Of a DNA stretch of 64,000 nt, positions 56,258-64,000 are shown piece after piece. The notes beneath the pieces were generated by a model. It made no database searches. It saw only the letters and a program-made list of their open reading frames with translations, and had not been told where the DNA came from. Origin of the DNA: Eudorina sp. 2006-703-Eu-15 (lineage: Eukaryota; Chlorophyta; Chlorophyceae; Chlamydomonadales; Volvocaceae); assembly GCA_003117195.1 (NCBI GenBank), contig BDSI01000190.1, positions 1-64,000 on the forward strand. The letters are read 5' to 3'. Position 1 is the first letter of the stretch, and each line of letters begins with the position of its first letter. The position numbers and the translations under genes were made by a program.

Positions 56258-57156
56258 TCGCGAGAATGCTGGACAAGTAGGTCACATCCGTCGCTTCAGC
56301 TAACACCGAGCAACGGTCATCATCAGACAGGCCAGGAGCGCTGGTCGCCCCAGCTTCAAATCCCAAGACAAGCTCGCATTCCCCGGGATAGAGCGCATCG
56401 TACAGTGACGTAACGCTGTTGTAGACCGGGGTGCTGGGCCGAGCGACGGTGTCAGAGCCCTTCTTCCCAATTGCCCCCGGCAGCAGCGCCCGAACTGGTT
56501 TACCCGCGTGATCGCACGGATAGTACGGAAGACGCGGTGCGCGAGCTGGGACTGGTGCCGAGTGCTCGGGGTTGAGAACATCTTGAAGCTGACGTCCCAC
56601 GGGTCGGGTCGCAGATTGCGCAACCCCGTTCAGCTGATCCGAAGCCACGAAGTTCGTCCAGCATTGATACAGACAGTGCGCGTACGACCCAAAACGGGCA
56701 GCATCCGCGACCGTAGAGCCACCAAACACTGCGCTGGCAACAGGCGTATCTGACGCTGGCGGCAGCGGCGCGCATCCCAGGACACACCCAGGAGGTGACG
56801 ACGAGCATAACTGCTGCAACTGTTCCATGATTGATACGACGGACTGCACACAATGCGTGGAGTCAGAATTCCAGAACGCAATAACCAACCATTGATCCCC
56901 ACTCCCTGCACCCGCGAACCGTAGGTCGAGGCGGGTGACCTCGGTTACATCCTGAGGCATTGCAAGGAATGCGTTACGCCAGGCCTCTAAAGGCAGCAGG
57001 CGGGGATACGCGGCACTGAGCTGCTGCAGGCGATGAGCTGCAACCACACGTGCTGACTGACTGACGTCGGAATAATAATACTTGTTGATGGGGATGCCGT
57101 TCCGCAAGCACGCTTCACATGCCGCCAAGAGGCTCGTACAGCGTGATGCCACGAGC
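56258..57156 (-). pseudogene. DNMT3-like cytosine-5 methyltransferase domain in the Ty3 polyprotein
   Basis: Lies between RNase H and integrase. ITLYEPLGGM followed by NGIPINKYYYSDVSQSARVV (57150-57055) fits C5-methyltransferase motifs I-II (SAM site and acidic residue). PQDVT (about 56945) fits motif III (DV). WLVIAFWNSDST (about 56855-56890) sits where motif IV (PCQ or ECQ) should be, but shows Asn-Ser instead of a Cys-containing motif. ARFGSYAHCLYQCWTNF, ATRPVGRQLQDVL and LVLGFEAGATSAPGLSDDDR match the C-terminal target-recognition and motif IX-X region of retroelement-type DNMTs as I remember them. One TG dinucleotide appears missing near 57117-57122, breaking the frame. Probably inactive. 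Confidence 0.68.
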
Positions 57157-57539
57157 GGCGCGAATGAAGAAATCTGAACCAATCGACGCAGTAACGGGGT
57201 AGGGATGCTCCACCGCCCCTGACTGTTTTGCTGCGGCCAACCACTCTGCTGCCGCAGTCTGCAAACGCACCCTCGCCTCCGCACGGGAGTGATCCTCGCA
57301 GTCCGGAGGGGGTTCGAATGCTTCATATCGCCACCCATTCCAACCAGCCATGTTCTCCTCGGGAGACGGACAAAAAGCATCGCTAAACGGAGCGACCGGC
57401 CTCGCCGAGTGCATGGTTGCACAAGCCATCTGACAATCAGCCCAAGCGGCGCGTACTGACGCGGCAGCTAAGGCAGTAGGCCTATGTACTTCGTCCTCAT
57501 GATCAAGGCGCGCTCCAGTATTATCAACAGCACTGGGAA
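57157..57539 (-). pseudogene. Ty3 polyprotein linker between RNase H and methyltransferase
   Basis: Open and in frame with RNase H. Ala-rich with CQMACATMHSARPVAPF and an acidic EDHSRAEARVRLQTAAAEW helix. No recognised domain. Confidence 0.5.
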
Positions 57540-58646
57540 CCGGGTTGCGTGACAGAGTATCTGCATTTTGGTGCTTGATGCCCGGCCGGTGCTCAACTGT
57601 AAAGTTGTACTCCTGAAGCGCTAATGCGAATCGCGCGTACTGACCTGTTAGGCCTTCGGTGCTCATAAGGTACAGCAGCGGTTGGTGGTCGGTTACCAAC
57701 TTGAACGGCGGTCCACCAATGAGATGATGGCGGAACATCTTGACTGCCCACACTGCTGCCAACATTTCTCCCTTATAACTGCTGTAGTTAGCTTCGTGTT
57801 TGTTGAGCGAACGACTGATGCAAGCACACATGTACTCGCGACCGTCGTCGTCGACCTGACCCAGAACTGCTCCAATGCCCTTGTTGGAGAAGTCCGTATG
57901 AAGGATGAGAGGACGATTGTAATCAATGCGGCGCAAGATAAGCCCTTCCTTAGCAAACGCATCCTTGATGGCCTGGAATGCTTCCTGCTGCTTCGGTCCC
58001 CAGACCCACGGCGCATCCTTCTTAAGAAGCTGATTGAGATCGGCCATGATCTGACTCATATGCGGGACGTAGCAGCGGTAGTAGTTGATGAATCCAAGCT
58101 GCGTGCGAAGTTCGGAAACGTTGCGCGGGGGCTGAAGCGCCATGATAGCTGCGACCTTGGCCTGATGAGGGCTGATACCGAAAGAACTGAGATTATGCCC
58201 AAGATACTCGATAACATCGGCGCCGAAGATAGACTTGTCTGGGTGAGCACGGAGCCCACACGTGGCGAGTGCGTCAAGCACAGCAGCCACGTCCTTTACA
58301 TGCTGCTCCGGCGTGTCTGACCAGATCAGGACATCGTCAATGAAGGCAATACTGACGTTATCCAGCCCATTCTTTGCAAGCTCGTAGTCCATGACACGCT
58401 GAAACTTGGCGCTCGCATTCTTGAGGCCATACGGCATACGAGTGTACGCCATCAGCTTGTTGCCGACCCAGTACGCGGTCTTCGGTTGATCCTCCGGCGC
58501 TATCGGTATCTGCAAAAACCCTAGACGAAGATCGAGCTTGGAGAAGATGACAGCCTTGCCGACCCGCTGGAAGATTTCCTCGGGACGGTGAAGCCCATAC
58601 TTGTCTTGCAGCGTATGTTGGTTGACCGGGCGATAGTCTTGAGCCA
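57540..58646 (-). pseudogene. Ty3 reverse transcriptase (core) and RNase H
   Basis: AQDYRPVNQHT opens the fragment. FSKLDLRLGF (about 58516-58545) holds the first catalytic Asp, YTRMPYGLKNASAKFQ follows, and AFIDDVLIWSD (about 58315-58347) is the YxDD box with Ile at x. LRTQLGFINYYRCYVP is the typical Ty3 connection. RNase H: LHTDFSNKGIGAVLG, YKGEMLAAVWA and FKLVTDHQPL, then HQNADTLSRNP, with the Asp-Glu-Asp-Asp carboxylates in place. The frame is open from 58647 to 57115. It has cellular and viral relatives but is an algal retrotransposon. Confidence 0.93.
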
Positions 58647-59731
58647 TTTTTTTTTTTTTTTTCTGAGAGGGACGTTACAAGGACAAAGGGACGGAAGCAG
58701 ACCAAGCAGCAAGCCGGGAAGAAGGCCAGACGGCAAGCAAAGACCACCACACCGCAACCGAGCCCCAGAGGCACCAACCAGAAGGAAAGGGAACCAAGCA
58801 ACGCCAACCTCACAGACAGGACGGGGACAGGGACAGGGCGGCAGAGGGAGAGAAAAGCTCCCAAAGCGGCAAAACGGCACAACAAGGCCGCACCTCCTAC
58901 TCCAGGCCAACAGGCGAGACGGAAGGCCAAAGACGACCCACCCACCAACAAACAACAAAAGACAAAAAAAAGAAAAGAAAAACAGCTACAAAACCAGAAC
59001 ACAGCAACGAGGCAAACACTACCCAAAGAAGCAGGGCAACACCCAACTGCAGCAGCCACAGAAGACACAAAGCAAACAAACGGAAGCAACAACCTGCAGC
59101 AGCCCCAGGGAACACCGGAACTCCCAACAGAAGGAGACACACCAGACCGCCCAACCGAAGGAACCCAAACCCCCCACCCCCCAAAAACAGACCCCCCAGG
59201 CTCGCACGAACCCAAAAGCAACGAGGTGCCGCCCAAGGCACAGGAGGCCAGGGCACGAGCACACCAAGGCGCCAAGCACGTCACGGCTGAACCCGGGTGC
59301 CGCTCGGTAGGGTCTCGAGCACGAGCACACCGCAGGTAAGTTCTGACACCAAATGTTAAGGCACAACATTTGGCCCGGGTGACCCGGGTTCAAGTCCTAC
59401 CGGGGACGATACGAACTTACCAGCACCCCCAGAAGGTGACAATGAGGCGCTTTGGCTGGCAACAGGGAAACCTCGCAATTCCCCCCGGGAGGTCCTGGGA
59501 TCGACCCCAGCCACTGGCAAGTTGTCAGGGGTGTGACGAGAAGGAGGGTGCCCACCCGTCCCTGTCCCGTCTGGGGGTTTACAAGACTCTCACCCATCCT
59601 AAGTCATCCAGCTGGCCTGTGGAGACGCCCAGAAGCCCGGCCCGCTAGCCGCTCGTGGAGTAGTGGCAGCATCAGAGGACCGCCAGACAACATAAAGAAA
59701 GGCACCCCGTCCCGAGTCCTGGTTCCTTCAG

Positions 59732-59762
<31 letters not shown>

Positions 59763-60035
59763 CGCACAACAGGGCGCCGCTCCACCAGCCACGCCAACAG
59801 ACGCCGGCCCGGCAGAGCACGAGCACGCCACGAGCAAGGGAAACGTCTAGGGCTGGTACCCTGCGGGGCGCAGCAAGCAGGCACACCCCTCCCTCGCCAA
59901 CCCAACCCTGGAGGCCCTCACCCCTACAACACTGGCCCCCCTAGACCCCAGCACCCTCGAGGCCCCCACACAAAGCCGAACTGAAACCCCCTTTCACTAC
60001 TGCCCTACACAAACCGGAAACGGCTCACACAACAA
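58647..60035 (-). mobile_element. LINE 3' UTR copy in the Ty3 reverse transcriptase
   Basis: T(16) at 58647-58662, whole 3' UTR in two parts (58663-59334 and 59759-60035) around a full-length SINE. It separates DPDTGLWTDHRF from AQDYRPVNQ of the reverse transcriptase. No clear target duplication. Confidence 0.9.
59335..59758 (+). mobile_element. Full-length SINE with tRNA-like head
   Basis: 87-bp head 59335-59421 with closing GGTAAGTTC/GAACTTACC, a hairpin CCAAATGTT/AACATTTGG, and B-box GGTTCAAGTCC at 59387-59397. Body to CTTCAG, then A(27). It interrupts CCGCAG/GGCCGC of the LINE UTR with at most one duplicated base. The B-box suggests internal RNA polymerase III transcription; the A-box is not evident. 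Confidence 0.85.
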
Positions 60036-60283
60036 ACCGGTGGTCGGTCCAAAGCCCAGTATCCGGATCTTTCTTAGCGGCAACAACGGGGTTTACCGCG
60101 CAAACCGTGGGTCCCGTATACTCCTTCACGATACCCGCCTTGACCAGCTCCGCTGTTTTCTCGGCAACTACCTCCTTTTCCTTGGGGCTGTAGCGGCGGG
60201 GAGGCTGAACGATGGGTTTATCGGTGTCCAAGTCCAGCCGAAAGGGACCCTGATCACCATGATAGCCAGGTAATTCCTCCATG
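60036..60283 (-). pseudogene. Ty3 reverse transcriptase, N-terminal part
   Basis: Encodes ELPGYHGDQGPFRLDLDTDK, RRYSPKEKEVVAEKTAELVKAGIV, VNPVVAAKKDPDTGLWTDHRF: the fingers region just before AQDYRPVNQ at 58646. Upstream protease and gag are lost at the LINE join at 60284. Confidence 0.88.
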
Positions 60284-61322
60284 CTGCTGCCGCAGTAATG
60301 TCAGATTAGTTTCAGCTCGCAGCTACAGCATCAGCATCAGCTCAGCCCAGCTCAGGGGGGTTTGTTGTGTGAGCAGTTTCCGGTTTGTGTAGGGCAGTAG
60401 TGAAAGGGGGTTTCAGTTCGGCTTTGTGGGGGGGCCTCGAGGGTGCTGGGGTCTAGGGGGGCCAGTGTTGTAGGGGTGAGGGCCTCCAGTGTTGGGTTGG
60501 CGAGGGAGGGGTGTGCCTGCTTGCTGCGCCCCGCAGGGTACCAGCCCTGGATGTTTCCCTTGCTCGTGGCGTGCTCGTGCTCTGCCGGGCCGGCGTCTGT
60601 TGGCGTGGCTGGCAGAGCGGCGCCCTGTTGTGCGGCCCTGCGGTGTGCTCGTGCTTGAGACCCTACCGCGCGGCACCCGGGTTCGGCCGTGACGTGCTTG
60701 GCGCCTTGGTGTGCTCGTGCCCTGGCCTCCTATGCCTTGGGCGGCACCTCGGTGCTTTTGGGTTCATGCGAGCCTGGGGGGTCTGTTTTTTGGGGGTGGG
60801 GGGTTTGGGTTCCTTCTGTTGGGCGGTCTGGTGTGTCTCCTTCTGTTGGGAGTTCCGGTGTTCTCTGGGGCTGCTGCAGGTTGTTGCTTCCGTTGTTTGC
60901 TTTGTGTCTTCTGTGGCTGCTGCAGTTGGGTGTTGCCCTGCTTCTTTGGGTAGTGTTTGCCTCGTTGCTGTGTTCTGGTTTTGTAGCTGTTTTTCTTTTC
61001 TTTTTTTTGTTTTTTGTTGTTTGTTGGTGGGTGGGTCGTCTTTGGCCTTCCGTCTCGCCTGGTGGCCTGGAGTAGGAGGTGCGGCCTTGTTGTGCCGTTT
61101 TGCCGCATTGGGAGCTTTTTCTCTCCCTCTGCCGCCCTGTCCCTGTCCCCGTCCTGTCTGTGAGGTTGGCGTTGCTTGGTTCCCTTTCCTTCTGGTTGGT
61201 GCCTCTGGGGCTCGGTTGCGGTGTGGTGGTCTTTGCTTGCCGTCTGGCCTTCTTCCCGGCTTGCTGCTTGGTCTGCTTCCGTCCCTTTGTCCTTGTAACG
61301 TCCCTCTCAGAAACAAAAAAAA
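60284..61322 (+). mobile_element. LINE copy: last ORF2 codons, whole 3' UTR, A tail
   Basis: Starts at GCTGCCGCAGTAATGTCAGATTAG (final ORF2 codons), UTR to 61310, tail AAACAAAAAAAA. Left flank is Ty3 and right flank is LINE ORF2, so the original target cannot be recognised. Confidence 0.88.
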
Positions 61323-63288
61323 GTGGCAACCCAACCATGGTGTCGTCGGGCAACGCTGCCATCCGGAAATGCGCCCACATGAGCCGTTGGAGCTCGCTGA
61401 CCACCTGGGTGACGACCGCTTCGGAGGGGCAGGGCTCGGTGTCAGCAGCTTGGTGGTGGCACCAGACGGCCCACAGCCAGGTGGCCCGAAGGGCGGTCCA
61501 GAGGGTTTGCAGGCCCGGGCTGGTTGGGTACTGGCCCCAGGCGGCGGCCCAGTCTCCCAGCAGCAGTTCAACGCTCATCATTGGGGGGCCGGGCCCCCCG
61601 GTGATGGCCCCCCAGAGAGCCACCAGCCACTCACGAGCACCCTTGTACGCCGGGCAGGCCACAAAGATGTGGGTCAAGCTGTCTATGCACGGTTCTGGCC
61701 GCCATCGCCGCGGCCGCTGCTGCTGTGGCTGCTGCTGTGGCTGTTGGCAGGGTGGGTGGCTGCAGGCGGCGCGGTCCGGCCGGCCTTTGGTTGCGAGGTA
61801 CAGGCCGCACGGGAGCTGTGCATGCTGCAGGCGCCACACCAGGGCCTTGGCCCGGTTGCTGGCCGGGCTGTCCCACAGCCGCTGCCAGGTCTTGTGCTTC
61901 TGGGCCGCCGCGGGTGCACCCAAGCCCGGCGGGTCTGGCAGTTCAGGCGGGTCAGGTGGGTCCGGCAGGTCAGGTGGGTCCGGCGGGGCGGGTGGGTCCA
62001 CGGGGGCCAGCTGATCTGGTAGGTCCGGCGGGCTCCCTTGCAGCGGCCCTGCAGGGTGGTGGTTGATGAAGGTAGATGGCCCAGCTGTCGAGGGGCCTGC
62101 CCCTGGGTCCCCCCGGCTGTGAGGACGCCGCTGAGTTGCCGGCAGCTGAGTGACACTGGCTGTGAACGAGGAGAGTGGGTTGCAACGTGGCCGCATCCAG
62201 GCTGCAGGCTGGACTGGGTGCATCCTGAACCAGCTGCTATGGCTGGGGCCCCGATTGGCTGCATGCTGCCGTCTCCATTCCTCCTCCAGGACCGTGAGTG
62301 CACTGCGATTACCCGGGAGTGTAGGCCACGCAGCGGGCGTCAGGGGTCCTGGGCCGTGGTCTCCCAAAGCCAGGCGTGCAGCTGTGAGACGGCGGCGGGT
62401 TTCGCAGACTGTGTAGTGTACCAGTGGCAGGGTGCCATGGCCATGACTGAGGGGGTGGCACTGCACCTCGCTCCAGGGGCCCAGGAGCTGGTTCTCGGTT
62501 GGCCACAAGGCCGGCCGCTCAGCCGGTGGGGCAGCCTGGTACGCCAACCGCTCCGCCAGGGACCAGAAGCGGCGCGGTTTTTTGCCTGGCAGGACACAGG
62601 CCGCCAGCCACGCGTCAGGGGCCGCTGGCCCGGCCGCTGTTGGTTCAGGGGTGACGAGGCGGCCGCTGGGCAGGGCAGCCAGTAGAGCTCCGGACGGGCT
62701 GCGAACCCAGTTGCTGTCCAGTGACACTTGCCAATTTGCTGCTTCAGGAAGTTCTGCGGTGAGGAGGCCACCTGGCAGGAGCTGGTGCCAGTCTGGAGGC
62801 ACGGCGGCCAGCACAGCCTGCAGTTGGGGGTCACGCTGGGCCAGGGCTGGGGCTGCACGCAGGGCTGCCACGGTGCACGGTGCGTCGATGGGTCCGCCCT
62901 CAGGCATACCGGGGGGCTGGAATGGCTGTCCTGTCACTGGGTCCCGAAGGGCTGCATTGTAGTACAGTGGCTCATGCAGCAGCGCCCGCGCGTCAGTGCC
63001 CTCAGGGTAAGGCAGCCGGCAGGGCTGTGAGGCCCGGAAGGATGTCACCAGGCTGGCCAGGTACGGGGGCAGGTTTGCCGGTGGGTCCACCGTCCCATAC
63101 ACCCAACCCCAGCCGGCGGTCCCCCGGGGGGCCCAGTTAGCGAAGAGGGAGCGCATGATCAGCTTCCAGGGCTGCCGGCCTGGTTGGGCTAACTGCGCCA
63201 GGGTCTTGCCATGCAGCGCTGCAAGGAAGGAGTCAAGGTCAATGTGGCCAACCCCGCCACACTCGTGGTCTTGGTATGCCACCACTTG
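61323..63288 (-). pseudogene. LINE ORF2, longest open fragment (about 654 codons)
   Basis: Uninterrupted from 63285 to 61323. In order: DHECGGVGHIDLDSFLAAL (63240-63270), WKLIMRSLFANWAP, GWGWVYGTVDPPANLP, the LLPGGLLTAELPEAANWQVS region, RRFWSLAERLAYQ, TENQLLGPWSEVQ, VCETRRRLTA, ALTVLEEEW, the PPDPPDLPDPP linker, RLWDSPASNRAKAL, Cys segment, poly-Gln, LTHIFVACPAYKGA, and the helical C-terminus cut 70 or so codons before the usual stop. The reverse transcriptase and endonuclease lie upstream and are missing. An intact frame this long implies recent activity of the family. Confidence 0.78.
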
Positions 63289-64000
63289 TTTTTTTTTTTT
63301 TTTTTTCTGAGAGGGACGTTACAAGGACAAAGGGACGGAAGCAGACCAAGCAGCAAGCCGGGAAGAAGGCCAGACGGCAAGCAAAGACCACCACACCGCA
63401 ACCGAGCCCCAGAGGCACCAACCAGAAGGAAAGGGAACCAAGCAACGCCAACCTCACAGACAGGACGGGGACAGGGACAGGGCGGCAGAGGGAGAGAAAA
63501 GCTCCCAAAGCGGCAAAACGGCACAACAAGGCCGCACCTCCTACTCCAGGCCAACAGGCGAGACGGAAGGCCAAAGACGACCCACCCACCAACAAACAAC
63601 AAAAGACAAAAAAAAAGAAAAGAAAAACAGCTACAAAACCAGAACACAGCAACGAGGCAAACACTACCCAAAGAAGCAGGGCAACACCCAACTGCAGCAG
63701 CCACAGAAGACACAAAGCAAACAAACGGAAGCAACAACCTGCCCACCGAAGGGCCCAACCGCCCAACCGAAGGAACCCAACCCCCCACCCCCCAAAAACA
63801 GACCCCCCAGGCTCGCACGAACCCAAAAGCAACGAGGTGCCGCCCAAGGCACAGGAGGCCAGGGCACGAGCACACCAAGGCGCCAAGCACGTCACGGCCG
63901 AACCCGGGTGCCGCTCGGTAGGGTCTCGAGCACGAGCACACCGCAGGGCCGCACAACAGGGCGCCGCTCCACCAGCCACGCCAACAGACGCCGGCCCGGC
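63289..64000 (-). mobile_element. LINE 3' UTR copy running off the window
   Basis: T(18) at 63289-63306, CTGAGAGGGACG, UTR to the window end. Shares with 53269-54146 the short deletion near 63740-63765 (CCCACCGAAGGGCCC), so they are the same subtype. Confidence 0.88.

Noticed and set aside
59335..59421. Functional tRNA gene
   Set aside because: It has a B-box and closing stem but no clear A-box, anticodon arm or standard length, and it is the head of a dispersed poly(A) retroposon.

Overview
The window is a repeat-only stretch of a nuclear eukaryotic genome, almost certainly a green alga (Chlorophyta). I infer that from its Zepp-like LINEs, a Kangaroo-like tyrosine-recombinase retroelement, a Ty3 polyprotein with PHD and methyltransferase modules, and very GC-rich coding DNA. 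I found no host gene, rRNA gene, ordinary tRNA gene or CRISPR array. Most long open frames here are artefacts of GC hexanucleotide repeats or of a LINE 3' UTR that happens to be open in several frames.

The dominant sequence is one poly(A)-tailed L1-type LINE family. Its 3' half consists of the ORF2 C-terminal region, an ORF2 stop, about 1.0 kb of G/T-rich 3' UTR, and an end CGTCCCTCTCAG followed by A(n). More than 30 5'-truncated copies in both orientations lie inside one another, often with 5-9 bp target duplications. A second, shorter poly(A) retroposon (about 420 bp, head with a Pol III B-box, end CCTTCAG A(n)) behaves like a SINE. This self-nesting matches Zepp clusters of Chlorella and Coccomyxa and the ZeppL clusters of Chlamydomonas, which mark centromeres or subtelomeres, so a centromeric origin is the leading inference.

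Layout: 1-2668 GC hexanucleotide array; 2737-5510 a roughly 310-bp satellite split by LINEs; 5713-6432 a LINE reverse transcriptase remnant split by a SINE; 6433-14174 a head-to-tail array of about 2.16-kb LINE units; 15303-17904 a DIRS/Kangaroo-like element with a tyrosine recombinase on the minus strand; 18298-22199 more nested LINEs and SINEs. At 22200 a second hexanucleotide array begins and the whole block repeats almost identically (23237-40390), lacking one LINE unit and carrying one extra SINE. At 40391 the order inverts, and 40391-47124 is a recombined mosaic of the same LINE pieces.

From 47125 to 60283 (minus strand) lies one large, broken Ty3 retrotransposon split by four LINE insertions, two of them with clear target duplications. 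Read 5' to 3' on the minus strand it encodes reverse transcriptase, RNase H, a DNMT3-like cytosine-5 methyltransferase domain, an HHCC/DDE integrase, a PHD finger, a Tudor-like segment and a second methyltransferase-like tail. The cytosine methyltransferase appears to have lost its catalytic cysteine, and the reading frame carries at least two frameshifts and one stop. The window closes with the longest open LINE ORF2 fragment (61323-63285) and another LINE UTR running off the end.
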